Counted from the first letter of the stretch, positions 26,110-34,756 are shown. The stretch is 64,000 bases of DNA from Paenibacillus swuensis (GCF_001644605.1 NZ_CP011388.1:1907001-1971000), one strand, 5' to 3'. The notes: a model not told the origin generated them from the sequence alone. A program made the numbers and translations.

Positions 26110-27255
26110 GTGAGAAAGAAAAGAGTTCTGTTGCTATCGGAGGGGTTCGGCGCCGGACATACTCAGGCCGCCCACGCGCTTTCCGTCAGCTTGCGTAAGC
26201 TCTCACCCGGCATCCAAACCCGGGTATTCGAGCTCGGAAGCTTCTTGCATCCAACAATAGGACCTTGGATTCTGTCGGCCTACCGTAAAACGGTTACGAC
26301 GCAACCCAGACTTGTCGGTATGATGTACCGTTCAAATTATAAGAAATCGTTAAACCGTTTTACTCAATTGGCCTTGCATCGGATATTCTATACCCAGGCC
26401 ACCACAATAATAAGGCAGCTTCGTCCGGACGCTATTGTGTGCACTCACCCGATTCCGAACGCGGTCATCTCCAGGTTAAAGAGACTGGGTTTGAACGTGC
26501 CGCTCGTGACGGTCATTACCGATTACGATGCCCACGGAACGTGGATTTATCCTGAAGTTAACAAGTATATGGTCTCCACCGCGGAAGTGAAACAAAAACT
26601 GCTGCAAAGAGGCGTACCTTCCACCAAGATTCAAATTACAGGCATTCCTGTACATCCGAACTTTTGGGAACAGCATAATAAAGATGAAATTCGGCAGCAA
26701 TTCGGTTTAAAGAGTATGCCTACGGCGCTTGTAATGGGCGGAGGTTGGGGTCTGGTCAACAACCAGGAGCTTCTCGAGCATATGGCCAACTGGAACCGCG
26801 ATGTTCAAATTATCATATGTTTAGGAAGCAATGAGAAAGCAAGAGCTTCTCTTGCGGAGAATCCGATTTTCCAAAAAGCTAACATCCATCTGCTCGGTTT
26901 CACGAAAGAAGTCGACAAGTTAATGGAAGTCTCGGACTTATTGATTACCAAGCCCGGCGGCATGACCTGTACAGAAGGCATGGCTAAAGGCATACCGATG
27001 CTTTTCTATTCACCTCTTCCGGGACAAGAGGAAGAGAATTGTCATTATTTCACGCAACTGGGATTCGGCGAGCCCATTTCATCCTTCCAGACGGTCACGG
27101 ATTGGTTTGACCTGTTGAAGGATGATTATGAAACCGTGTCAGCCAGACGTCTTGAAGTCACCCGTACCATTAACCGTTACAACCCTAATGATTCATCGGT
27201 TGCCATCCTGCAGATGCTCGAGCGCAACCACCAAATGGTTAGCACAGCCCCTTAA
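26110..27255 (+). CDS. MGDG synthase/UgtP-like glycosyltransferase
   Basis: A 381-residue GT28-type enzyme. The N-terminal MGDG-synthase domain starts VLLLSEGFGAGHTQAAHAL (G-x-G-H motif) with TDYDAHGTW. The C-terminal UDP-sugar domain has VMGGGWGLVNN and KPGGMTCTEGMAKGIPMLFY. Relatives (B. subtilis UgtP) move glucose from UDP-glucose to diacylglycerol, making glycolipids and the lipoteichoic-acid anchor. The GTG start has AGGTGAG upstream. It is co-directional with the PAP2 gene and ends in a terminator. Confidence 0.88.
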   Translation: MRKKRVLLLSEGFGAGHTQAAHALSVSLRKLSPGIQTRVFELGSFLHPTIGPWILSAYRKTVTTQPRLVGMMYRSNYKKSLNRFTQLALHRIFYTQATTIIRQLRPDAIVCTHPIPNAVISRLKRLGLNVPLVTVITDYDAHGTWIYPEVNKYMVSTAEVKQKLLQRGVPSTKIQITGIPVHPNFWEQHNKDEIRQQFGLKSMPTALVMGGGWGLVNNQELLEHMANWNRDVQIIICLGSNEKARASLAENPIFQKANIHLLGFTKEVDKLMEVSDLLITKPGGMTCTEGMAKGIPMLFYSPLPGQEEENCHYFTQLGFGEPISSFQTVTDWFDLLKDDYETVSARRLEVTRTINRYNPNDSSVAILQMLERNHQMVSTAP

Positions 27256-27260
27256 ATCAC

Positions 27261-27295
27261 AACAAGCCGTCGCACTCAGCGCCGGCTTGTTTTAA
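27261..27295 (+). terminator. Terminator after MGDG-synthase-like gene
   Basis: AACAAGCCG and CGGCTTGTT form a 9-bp stem with a 13-base loop, followed by TTTAATT. Confidence 0.85.
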
Positions 27296-27306
27296 TTCGA
27301 TCAGGA

Positions 27307-27645
27307 TTAAGGAATGTCGCTTTCGGACCCGGGTATAGATACTGAAACCTGCACCTCAGCGTCTGGCACCAACATTGTCGCATCCGAGCCCTCTGACTCC
27401 TTGGACTGCGATTTAAGCTTCTCCTTCCGGGAGGAGGCCATATGATCAACAACCCCCTGCAAAGCGTTCACACCGCCTACCGTCAGAATCAACGTCGATA
27501 ATATCATCGTCAGATTATCCGGGATGTCGCCGTCCTTCATACACAAAGCCAAACCATACCCCATTCCCGCGAGCAGGCATAGAATTAAAGCGGAATATTT
27601 AGCCTCATCCAAACTCAGCAACCCTTGATACCATTTAGGTTTCAC
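27307..27645 (-). CDS. Small two-helix membrane protein of partner-switching operon
   Basis: A 112-residue protein I do not recognise. It has two membrane segments (about 17-36, SALILCLLAGMGYGLAL; about 44-64, NLTMILSTLILTVGGVNALQG). A polar C-terminal tail (about 70-112) is rich in Ser/Glu. Size and layout are holin-like, but there is no lysis gene nearby. It starts 6 bases after the coiled-coil membrane protein stops and is the last gene of the five-gene operon, so it may form a membrane complex with that protein. Confidence 0.7.
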   Translation of the reverse strand: MKPKWYQGLLSLDEAKYSALILCLLAGMGYGLALCMKDGDIPDNLTMILSTLILTVGGVNALQGVVDHMASSRKEKLKSQSKESEGSDATMLVPDAEVQVSVSIPGSESDIP

Positions 27646-27651
27646 CGTTAT

Positions 27652-28395
27652 TCACCGATCCCCGATAATAATTTTCACTACACCGTTACTGTTCACCCTG
27701 TGCAGAAGTCCTTGAGTTTCCGCGGCATCGATGGCTCTTTTAAGCTCCCCTCCGGTATATTCGACGCCCTGATACACCAGCAGATCAACTACTTCCAATA
27801 AGGAAACTTCTGTCCCCGGCTCAAATTGCTTTCGAATCAACGCGTCCAGCGCTTGATCAATAGCTGACGGTTGTACTCGGGCTGAAAATCGGCCGCGGAT
27901 TTTGGCGATCTCCGATTCGAATTTCTTCCGATATTGTGCCGAGATCGCCTTTTCTAAATCTTCGGATACCTCGAAACCATTCTCCCGTAAGGAGTGAAAT
28001 ATAGAGCCTACGTCTTTGGAAGCTTTATCTGTCACCTTGTTCAACATGGAAATGAGATGATCATTGGATTCCTTGGAGTCGCGGCGCATGTCCGACAATT
28101 CCTGTTTAATTTCCTTAAATTCGTCTACTTTACTGCTGATTTGATGAAGAGCTTGCTGCACTTGCCTGTTCTGATTGGACGATTCAAAGGACTGAAAGTA
28201 TGAATACACCATGGCCACCAAGGCAAGCAGGATGGAAGCCAACGTGGACCCGAATGATATTTGATTAATGAGCTCCTGCGCGGAATGAAACCGCCATACA
28301 CTAACGAGGATCATAAACAGGACCAGATCGGTTATGATAAAAAGATAAATCAGATCCTTATGGTTCCGCCATCGCCATCCCGGCTCTCCGCTCAT
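27652..28395 (-). CDS. Membrane coiled-coil protein with winged-helix-like tail
   Basis: A 247-residue protein of unknown family. Two membrane helices (about 15-34 and 46-65) are followed by a long coiled coil (about 70-135, NRQVQQALHQISSKVDEF...MRRDSKESNDHLISMLNKV). The C-terminal domain (SAIDQALDALIRKQFEPGTEVSLLEVVDLLVYQGVEYTG split into helices, then a short sheet VNSNGVVKIII) looks like a winged helix. I chose the ATG at 28395 because it shares an ATGA overlap with the STAS stop and has GGGGCGG upstream. Encoded in the partner-switching operon, it is a candidate output or target of the STAS/kinase pair. That is inference. Confidence 0.7.
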   Translation of the reverse strand: MSGEPGWRWRNHKDLIYLFIITDLVLFMILVSVWRFHSAQELINQISFGSTLASILLALVAMVYSYFQSFESSNQNRQVQQALHQISSKVDEFKEIKQELSDMRRDSKESNDHLISMLNKVTDKASKDVGSIFHSLRENGFEVSEDLEKAISAQYRKKFESEIAKIRGRFSARVQPSAIDQALDALIRKQFEPGTEVSLLEVVDLLVYQGVEYTGGELKRAIDAAETQGLLHRVNSNGVVKIIIGDR

Positions 28396-28775
28396 TGAAT
28401 CCGCCCCCGAAGAACAGCCTGAGCTTCTTCCGGGCTCTCGCATAAGGTGAACAGTAAATCAAGCTTCGCAATCAAAAACAATTCCCGCAATAACTCGTCA
28501 TTCACCACAATCGCCATTCGACTCCCGTTCACACAATACCTTTTATTAAAATGAATAAGCACTCCAAAACCGGTACTATCAATTAATGTCAGTTTCGAAA
28601 GGTCCAGCACATAACCGGGCCGAGCCTCTACCAGCCTGCTGAGCATCTCCTTGGCAGCTTCACTGTTTCCGTAAGTGAGCTTACCGGCGGCCTGGATCCA
28701 CTGGATGTCCTCCGTCAACTTGGAGGTAAACGATATTCCGGCCGGATCTCGCTTGCCATAAGGTTCACGGTTCAT
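28392..28775 (-). CDS. STAS-domain anti-sigma factor antagonist (RsbV-like)
   Basis: A 127-residue single STAS domain. The phosphorylatable serine lies in LTLIDSTGFGVLIHF, the position of Ser in RsbV/SpoIIAA (IDSSGLGVL). In known systems the dephosphorylated form binds the HATPase kinase and frees its other partner. It overlaps the kinase gene by 11 bases and the next gene by 4 (ATGA), so all are translationally coupled. Confidence 0.88.
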   Translation of the reverse strand: MNREPYGKRDPAGISFTSKLTEDIQWIQAAGKLTYGNSEAAKEMLSRLVEARPGYVLDLSKLTLIDSTGFGVLIHFNKRYCVNGSRMAIVVNDELLRELFLIAKLDLLFTLCESPEEAQAVLRGRIQ

Positions 28776-29205
28776 TTATACAACCTCCTTTCTTGCGAAA
28801 TTCTATGGATACGATGCCAAACTCATTTTGCTCAACCCTCAATTCATCAGACAAATGTCTCGCCAGCAACAATCCCCGACCGCTTTCCTCGCTGAGCATC
28901 TCCTCGAAATGACGATCCTGATTCCGCCGTATGGCTTCAAGGGAATTATACTGTCCGGTGTTGGTAACCTTCACAATAATATCCTCATGCTCCAGACGAA
29001 TGGTCAACGCAATGGAACTGCAGTCCGCCGCCTTTCCGTAAGCGCGGTAAGTAGCTTCCATCGCGTTTATGATCAGCTCATGAATGGCAAAACACAGTTT
29101 GCGGGTATGAACGGTATCCAGACGACTTAGAAGGTGCTCGGTCATTTGGTCCAGATGATCCATGTTCTCCCAGCTTGGCACACATTCAATTGTCATTCGA
29201 AACAT
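28765..29205 (-). CDS. RsbW-like serine kinase / anti-sigma factor
   Basis: A 146-residue GHKL-ATPase domain. The N-box is HELIINAMEAT (Glu and Asn for Mg-ATP), and the glycine box is EESGRGLLLARHLSDELRV. Relatives (RsbW, SpoIIAB) phosphorylate the STAS partner and bind a sigma factor. The ATG at 29205 is preceded by AGGAG (10 bases) and lies inside the end of the phosphatase gene (20-base overlap). No sigma gene is in the cluster, so its sequestered partner is unknown. Confidence 0.87.
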   Translation of the reverse strand: MFRMTIECVPSWENMDHLDQMTEHLLSRLDTVHTRKLCFAIHELIINAMEATYRAYGKAADCSSIALTIRLEHEDIIVKVTNTGQYNSLEAIRRNQDRHFEEMLSEESGRGLLLARHLSDELRVEQNEFGIVSIEFRKKGGCINEP

Positions 29206-30931
29206 GAGATTCACGCTCCTCGGGAGTGTCGGACCAATGACCCGCATCCAAACAGACAAGGCATATGTCATCGGGTCTTTCGGTTAATGCCTGGATGTCT
29301 TTATCCAATAAATTCATCACGGATTGGTTGTTCCCGTGCCGGCAAGCGGTTAACACATTCCTTATGGCATCCGTTGTAAGACCGGGTCTGCCCTTATAAA
29401 CTTCAAATAATCCATCCGTGTACATCAACAACCTGCAATGTTCGCCGTACTTGAAATGACCGGAGTGATACGCCGCTTCCCGCACAATGCCGAGCGTAAT
29501 CCCGCCCCGATCCAATTTCACGAATTGACCTTCATCGGTTAACGCGATTCCATGCGGATGTCCCGCATTGACGTAACGGACCGTATGGTCGCGCGTGTCC
29601 AATGTTACGCAAAGGGCCGTGCACAACACGGTTTCCGTATTGCTTTTGCTATGGAACAAGTCGTGAACATGATAATTGAGCCGTTTCATAATAGCTGCAG
29701 GATCATCCATGTACGTGAGCAGTTCCTGCAGGAAGGAATGGATATGCATGCCGACAAGGGAGGAAGCCACACTATGACCCATGACGTCAATGAGAATGAC
29801 GGTACACTTCTCCCCGTTCGTATGCCATGTATACATATCTCCGGCGAGCTGTTCGGAGGGCAATTGTTTCCCGTGAATATTCAATCTTGTACCTTCATAC
29901 CACTTAGGCAGCACGGATTGTTGAATACGCTTCGATAACTCCAATTCCACGGCAAGCTTCAGTTCCGAACGCCTGCGCTCTGTGATATCCATCAAGGTAC
30001 CCAAGGTGCCGGCGTATCGGTTCTCCTCATCTCTTCTGGACTGGGCAAACCATTCCACCCAACGATAATCGCCGTCCGCGGTAACAATTCGAAGCTCACG
30101 CTTGATCCAAGGCACTCGAAAACCGGACAACCCCTCCCCTGCTCCTTTAAGAAGGAGCGCATCCTCCGGGTGGATATACAGGCGAACAGGCATCTGCAAT
30201 GAATTCCCCACCGTGAATCCCGTGATCTCCGTCCAAGCGGGATTCAGGAAAGTCCAGCGTCCCTCTTCATCGGTTTGAAAGATGACTTCTTTCACATGAT
30301 CCACCACCGAACGGTAGCGGTCCGACATGGACTTATAATTGTTCTCGCTGATTCTTAATTGGCGGAAGAGCCGGTTCGATTCCAGAATATACTCCAAGAT
30401 GTAAAAAGCTACACTGCCCCCGACAACGGCGATCAGCGAGGTTTGCAAATACAACAACAGCACTTCGGATTTCCTCATGGCGAACCACAGGAACCCGCCG
30501 ACGATAGGAATCTGAATTCCGTTAAACAATTGAAACGCCTTCCAGCGGACAATAGGGACTTTGGCAAGTGAACCGAGTAAGACGGCTATCATTAACATGA
30601 CGGCGGTGGCGCTGAAAGAAATGATATTTGAATCAAAAAAGGTCAAGCGGCCGATCGCAATAATTACGGCTGAAACAAGTGCCGAAACCATTCCTCCATA
30701 AACAGCCGCGAGCACAACGACAACATGTCTTAAATCCGTCTTTACCGTATCCGTTACCGGGATGCTGAATACAATCAGAATGATTCCCAGTCCTCCGAGC
30801 AACACCCCCAAACGAACGCGTATTCCGATCGGCGCATCAAGGGCGGGAGGCTCCATTTTGAAAAAACGACCCATAATAAACAGATACGAAAGCAGCACGC
30901 ATAAATTGACAGCCAACTCCTTAAACACCAT
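29186..30931 (-). CDS. Membrane PAS-PP2C (SpoIIE-type) phosphatase
   Basis: About 581 residues. The first about 190 hold six or so membrane segments of the 5TM-LYT/histidine-kinase-like sensor type. A PAS domain follows (about 215-330: VVDHVKEVIFQTDEEGRWTFLNP...MDITERR). Then comes a PP2C/SpoIIE domain with metal-binding Asp residues in LAGDMY, VILIDVMGHS, MYTDGLFE and RPDDICLV. It should dephosphorylate the STAS protein in response to a membrane or cytosolic signal. The ATG at 30931 has GGGAGGACG upstream; the longer frame to 31054 lacks a start signal. First gene of the operon. Confidence 0.9.
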   Translation of the reverse strand: MVFKELAVNLCVLLSYLFIMGRFFKMEPPALDAPIGIRVRLGVLLGGLGIILIVFSIPVTDTVKTDLRHVVVVLAAVYGGMVSALVSAVIIAIGRLTFFDSNIISFSATAVMLMIAVLLGSLAKVPIVRWKAFQLFNGIQIPIVGGFLWFAMRKSEVLLLYLQTSLIAVVGGSVAFYILEYILESNRLFRQLRISENNYKSMSDRYRSVVDHVKEVIFQTDEEGRWTFLNPAWTEITGFTVGNSLQMPVRLYIHPEDALLLKGAGEGLSGFRVPWIKRELRIVTADGDYRWVEWFAQSRRDEENRYAGTLGTLMDITERRRSELKLAVELELSKRIQQSVLPKWYEGTRLNIHGKQLPSEQLAGDMYTWHTNGEKCTVILIDVMGHSVASSLVGMHIHSFLQELLTYMDDPAAIMKRLNYHVHDLFHSKSNTETVLCTALCVTLDTRDHTVRYVNAGHPHGIALTDEGQFVKLDRGGITLGIVREAAYHSGHFKYGEHCRLLMYTDGLFEVYKGRPGLTTDAIRNVLTACRHGNNQSVMNLLDKDIQALTERPDDICLVCLDAGHWSDTPEERESHVSNDN

Positions 30932-31050
30932 TTTGCACGTCCTCCCAGCAGGCCCTGGAGGGCAATCTATAGTAAATCTACTATTAGCATATGGGAATCT
31001 AGTAAATTCGGAACGGACAAGTTCACTTGGTGAATCATCTAAGTTTACGG

Positions 31051-31095
31051 GCAAAAAGAAAACGCCAAACCCTCGTAAAGAGAGTCGGCGTTTGG
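31051..31095 (-). terminator. Terminator after trmB
   Basis: Minus strand: CCAAACGCC...TGGCGTTTTC arms over an inner CTC/GAG stem, then CTTTTTG. It separates trmB from the partner-switching operon. Confidence 0.7.
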
Positions 31096-31109
31096 TGTGT
31101 AAATATTAC

Positions 31110-31877
31110 TTATTCAGATTCGTTGTCGGTATCTTCTGAAGTATCTTCGGGCTCAGCCGCTTCAGCGGCTTTAAAAGCTTCTGTGCGCGCATGGTGGTTC
31201 GCGACGGCGTCTGTTCCGATTACGACTTCCATCCGGAAAATCGGCATGTTCCGCTTCGTAAACTTCGTTTCGTATTCGGTCATAACGTGTTCCTCTTCCG
31301 ATACTCCCGCGCGGTGAAGGTTCAAGGAAATGTTCTTCATCTGCAGACGAAGGTCGGAGAAAGAGTTCAAGGAGAACTCAAACAGGGTTTCCGAATCTGT
31401 CTTGAAATGAATTTCGCCGTCCTTGTTCAGCACCTTGCGGTACTTGTTTACGAAGTTGGCGTGTGTCAGTCTGCGGCGGGCATGCTTCGCCTTCGGCCAA
31501 GGATCGCTGAAATTAAGGTAGATCCGTTCCAGTTCACCTTCTTCGAAGACATCCTCCAGGTCCAGAATGTTGAACCGGGCCAACGCCAGATTCGGCGGGG
31601 TCATATCCTCCGTCTCGCTCCAGATCGCCCGGGCTTTCACCGCTGCCCTGCGAACCAACTCATCATACATATCCACGCCGATGTAATTAATTTCGGGGTT
31701 TCTCTTGCTCATACCGCTGATAAAGCGGCCTTTGCCCATACCCAGCTCCGCGTGGATCGGATGATCATTCCCGAAAAACTCTCTCCAACGGCCTTTATAC
31801 GGATGTGGTTCCAACACCACCAGATCTTTCTGCTGCTCTAATTCTTCTTTAATGCCTTTACGGCCTCGTAATCGCAT
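31110..31877 (-). CDS. trmB: tRNA (guanine-46-N7)-methyltransferase
   Basis: A 255-residue SAM-dependent enzyme making m7G46 in tRNA. It has the SAM loop HAELGMGKGRFI, the YIGVDMYDEL motif and the family signature YLNFSDPWPKAKHARRRLTH. The tail (last about 25 residues) is acidic and not part of the core. The ATG at 31877 has TTGGAGG upstream, ruling out the longer frame. Confidence 0.95.
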   Translation of the reverse strand: MRLRGRKGIKEELEQQKDLVVLEPHPYKGRWREFFGNDHPIHAELGMGKGRFISGMSKRNPEINYIGVDMYDELVRRAAVKARAIWSETEDMTPPNLALARFNILDLEDVFEEGELERIYLNFSDPWPKAKHARRRLTHANFVNKYRKVLNKDGEIHFKTDSETLFEFSLNSFSDLRLQMKNISLNLHRAGVSEEEHVMTEYETKFTKRNMPIFRMEVVIGTDAVANHHARTEAFKAAEAAEPEDTSEDTDNESE

Positions 31878-31993
31878 GGGTTGTCCTCCAATAGGTTCTG
31901 CGGAAAGTGTTCTTTTTAACAAAAATCAATTTATATTCTGACAACATTCGGCCCAAAAGTAAAGCAATTTCAAACCCGCGGCTTCTTCCAATG

Positions 31994-32030
31994 AAAAAAG
32001 GAGTGTTCACTGTTTCCAGTGTCCCACTCC
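31994..32030 (-). terminator. Terminator after 56-aa gene
   Basis: Minus strand GGAGTG-GG-ACACTG-GAAA-CAGTGA-A-CACTCC followed by six T. A strong two-part stem. Confidence 0.9.
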
Positions 32031-32052
32031 CAGGCTGCGTCTATTTGAACAA

Positions 32053-32223
32053 CTAATTGGAAATTAATTTCTTCTCGATGCTCTTCATCAATTTCTTCTT
32101 CGCGTCAACGGAAACTTCCGGGTTGTGGTTGAACCGGGTACCCGTCAATGCCAGCGCTTCTTTAACAGTCAGCTGCACATTGATTGTCTCGTTGCCGTGT
32201 AGATCGCTCTCGCGTGTTGCCAT
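32053..32223 (-). CDS. 56-aa small hypothetical protein
   Basis: An ATG at 32223 with GAGGTGA 5 bases upstream opens a 56-residue frame (MATRESDLHGNETINVQL start). It holds a short strand, a helix VKEALALTG, NHNPEVSVD, and a basic C-terminal helix KKKLMKSIEKKLISN, and ends 23 bases before a strong terminator. The Shine-Dalgarno sequence plus terminator make it a convincing gene. No family is recognised. The opposite-strand frame here has no such signals. Confidence 0.75.
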   Translation of the reverse strand: MATRESDLHGNETINVQLTVKEALALTGTRFNHNPEVSVDAKKKLMKSIEKKLISN

Positions 32224-32541
32224 GAATATCACCTCACCGTGAATTTACCTTCAGTGTGCCCGGAAACAGGTTAAACTATTTCATGGCCCCTGATTGGAGG
32301 TTTCCTTGTTATTCCTCGTTTTTAATATAACACATCATGTAAGGTTACGCAAGCATTTTTCCCAAATATTTTTTCGACAAAAAGCCCGTATTTATTGAGT
32401 GTATTCGCTTTCAACTTTTTAATGGAATTGGAAATTATTTTGGGCAAATGAACGGTATATCCGGGGGATTCGCAATCCTCGCCCTTTTTGGGATACAATA
32501 GAATAAGCATGCTTTTTTGGAGATGAAAGGAGCTTTACGCT

Positions 32542-33495
32542 ATGCAAGCTACACCCATACACGAGCCTCTCCTGTGGGGAGACAAACGTTTTCATACATG
32601 GAATTACGAAATGCGCGAGGTGTTTCATGAGAAAGTATTTAAAGTAATGCTCGACGCGGGCTTTACCTGCCCCAACCGGGACGGCAGCATCGCCAAAGGC
32701 GGATGCACGTTCTGCAGCGCGCGCGGTTCCGGTGATTTCGCTGGAAGTCGGCGGGATGATCTCGTTACCCAATTCAACAATATTCGCGACAAACAGCATA
32801 TAAAGTGGCCGAGCGCCAAATATATCGGCTATTTCCAGGCCTACACGAATACGTACGCGCCGGTTGAAGAACTGCGGGAATATTATGAAGAGATTTTGCT
32901 TCAGCCCGGGGTGGTCGGCTTGTCGATTGCAACGCGTCCCGACTGTCTGCCCGACGATGTCGTTGATTATTTGGCGGAATTGAATGAACGTACGTATCTG
33001 TGGGTAGAAATGGGACTGCAAACGGTGCACGAAAGCACTTCGACGCTGATTAATCGCGCCCATGATACCGACTGCTATCTCGAAGCGGTGGAAAAGCTGC
33101 GCAAACGGGGCATTCGCGTATGCGCCCATATCATTTATGGCCTGCCGCAGGAAACGCATGAAATGATGCTGGACACCGGACGGGCCGTTGCGGCTATGGA
33201 TGTGCAAGGCATCAAGATTCACCTGCTGCACCTCATGCGCAAAACACCGATGGTGAAGCAATATGAAGCCGGCTTGCTTCGTTTCCTGGAGCAGGACGAA
33301 TATATTAAACTGGTCGTCGACACGCTGAAGTTCCTGCCGCCGGAGATGATTGTGCACCGGCTAACCGGAGACGCGCCGCGCGACTTGCTGATCGGCCCCA
33401 CTTGGAGTCTGAAGAAGTGGGAAGTGCTCAACGCAATTGACACGGAGCTCCGCGAGCGCGACACGTGGCAGGGCAAGTTCTGGAGAGGAAACTGA
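32542..33495 (+). CDS. ytqA: Radical SAM protein YtqA (MnmL-type)
   Basis: A 317-residue member of the TIGR01212 radical SAM group. The iron-sulphur Cys motif is C-P-N-R-D-G..GGCTFCSARG (C-x(10)-C-x2-C style), with IATRPDCLPDDVV and VEMGLQTVHES as typical radical SAM strands. In B. subtilis, YtqA with its neighbour YtqB takes part in forming 5-methylaminomethyl-type wobble uridine in tRNA. The ytqB homologue starts 3 bases after the stop, matching the conserved pair. Confidence 0.88.
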   Translation: MQATPIHEPLLWGDKRFHTWNYEMREVFHEKVFKVMLDAGFTCPNRDGSIAKGGCTFCSARGSGDFAGSRRDDLVTQFNNIRDKQHIKWPSAKYIGYFQAYTNTYAPVEELREYYEEILLQPGVVGLSIATRPDCLPDDVVDYLAELNERTYLWVEMGLQTVHESTSTLINRAHDTDCYLEAVEKLRKRGIRVCAHIIYGLPQETHEMMLDTGRAVAAMDVQGIKIHLLHLMRKTPMVKQYEAGLLRFLEQDEYIKLVVDTLKFLPPEMIVHRLTGDAPRDLLIGPTWSLKKWEVLNAIDTELRERDTWQGKFWRGN

Positions 33496-33497
33496 CG

Positions 33498-34118
33498 ATG
33501 GGCTTCCTCTCCATTTTGTCTTTCGCGCACGCGCTGATTCGGGAGCGGCTGCGACCGGGAGAGCTCGCGATCGACGCCACGGTCGGCAACGGCGTCGATA
33601 CGCTGTTTCTCTGTGAGACGGTGGGTCCAAAGGGCACCGTCTACGGGTTTGACGTACAGCCGCAGGCGCTCGAGAGCGCATCCCTGCGGCTGGCCGCGCG
33701 CGGGCACGGCCGCGTCGGCGCCGGCGGCAGCAACGCTGTGGGCGCGGGCAGCGGGTGCACGAAGGTGCACCTGCTGCTGCGCAGCCACGCGGAGCTGCTG
33801 CGGGCGGTACCCGAGGAGGAACACGGGACGGCGGGAGCCGTCATGTTCAATCTCGGGTACCTGCCCGGCGCCGACCGGGCGGTCGTGACCGCGCCGGCGT
33901 CGACGCTGCCGGCCCTGGCGGCCGCGCTCACGCTGCTGCGCCGCGGCGGCGTGGCGACCATCGCGCTGTACACCGGCCACGAAGGCGGCGCGGCGGAAGC
34001 GGAGGCGGTCGCCGCCTGGGCGGCTATGCTACCACAGTCGCAGTACAGGGTGCTGCAGTACCAATTTTTGAACCAAAAGAACGCTCCTCCCTATCTTATC
34101 GCGATTGAAAAGGTATAA
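33498..34118 (+). CDS. mnmM: tRNA methyltransferase YtqB (MnmM)
   Basis: A 206-residue Rossmann-fold SAM methyltransferase: motif I AIDATVGNGVDTLFL, GFDVQPQAL, MFNLGYLPGADR and a C-terminal ALYTGHEGG. In Bacillus the YtqB homologue methylates nm5s2U34 to mnm5s2U34. The start at 33498 follows GGAGAGG. Relative to that family there is an insertion of about 15 residues (GRVGAGGSNAVGAGSG) in a strongly GC-rich stretch. The gene's 3' end overlaps the open frame, but not the true start, of the VOC gene. Confidence 0.87.
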   Translation: MGFLSILSFAHALIRERLRPGELAIDATVGNGVDTLFLCETVGPKGTVYGFDVQPQALESASLRLAARGHGRVGAGGSNAVGAGSGCTKVHLLLRSHAELLRAVPEEEHGTAGAVMFNLGYLPGADRAVVTAPASTLPALAAALTLLRRGGVATIALYTGHEGGAAEAEAVAAWAAMLPQSQYRVLQYQFLNQKNAPPYLIAIEKV

Positions 34119-34164
34119 TAGATTTGGAAATCCTAAATTCGATAGAGAGTGGTGGAGAAAACAG

Positions 34165-34560
34165 ATGGCTGTGAAGAAATTAGAACATGTGGGCATTATG
34201 GTGCGTGATATTGAAGCTTCTGCGGCTTGGTACCGCGATGTCATTGGCATGGAGATTGTCGGGATGCTTGCTCATAACAATGAGGTGATTAAGCTAGCCT
34301 TCTTATCCTTCCCCGGATATCCGGAGTCCCAGGTGGAACTGATCGAAGGGTATAACGCCGATTTGCCGGATGAAGGTAAAGTGCATCATATCGCATTCAC
34401 CGTGGATGACATTGATCAGGAATGGAACCGTTTGAAAGATCTTGAAGTAAAATTCATAGATTCGGAGATTACGTTGCTGTCCAACGGCGCGCGGTACTTC
34501 TTCTTTTACGGTCCGGATGGGGAGCGGATTGAGATGTTCCAGCCGGGGAGCCCGGCATAG
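34165..34560 (+). CDS. VOC/glyoxalase-fold protein
   Basis: A 131-residue protein with two beta-alpha-beta-beta-beta modules: KLEHVGIMVRDIEASAAWYRDVIG (module 1, His metal ligand) and KVHHIAFTVDDIDQEW (module 2, His), plus Glu in RIEMFQ at the end. This pattern fits lactoylglutathione-lyase or methylmalonyl-CoA-epimerase-like metal enzymes; the substrate is unknown. The ATG at 34165 has GGTGGAG upstream. Confidence 0.85.
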   Translation: MAVKKLEHVGIMVRDIEASAAWYRDVIGMEIVGMLAHNNEVIKLAFLSFPGYPESQVELIEGYNADLPDEGKVHHIAFTVDDIDQEWNRLKDLEVKFIDSEITLLSNGARYFFFYGPDGERIEMFQPGSPA

Positions 34561-34569
34561 CAGATTTAC

Positions 34570-34655
34570 GCGGAATGCCGGCTTATCCCTTTGACTCAGG
34601 CTGGGTGCATACCGTTGATACTGCGCGGAATGCCGGCTTATCCCTTTGACTCAGG
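34570..34655 (+). repeat. Two copies of an intergenic repeat
   Basis: Two identical 31-bp copies (34570-34600 and 34625-34655) start GCGGAATGCCGGCTTATCCC and continue TTTGACTCAGG, 55 bp apart. Related copies lie at 54745-54771 and, in reverse, at about 55037-55062 and 55113-55139. They do not form a strong hairpin on their own. The other about 100 bases of this spacer hold nothing I recognise. Confidence 0.85.
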
Positions 34656-34756
34656 TTGGGGTGAGTTCTTCTCTAATTCCTTTGAAATTCATATTTTATA
34701 CTTATAAGAAACAATCAGTTGAATGAACATTCCTATGGAAAGAAGGTCACCTACAT

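Noticed and set aside
32322-32510. 62-codon minus-strand frame upstream of ytqA
   Set aside because: No ribosome-binding site before its ATG, no recognisable protein pattern, and it covers the likely ytqA promoter region. The spacer 32224-32541 otherwise shows nothing clear.
32419-33357. 312-codon minus-strand frame opposite ytqA
   Set aside because: It is a mirror of the ytqA coding frame, which has clear radical SAM motifs. Its translation has no family pattern and no start signal.
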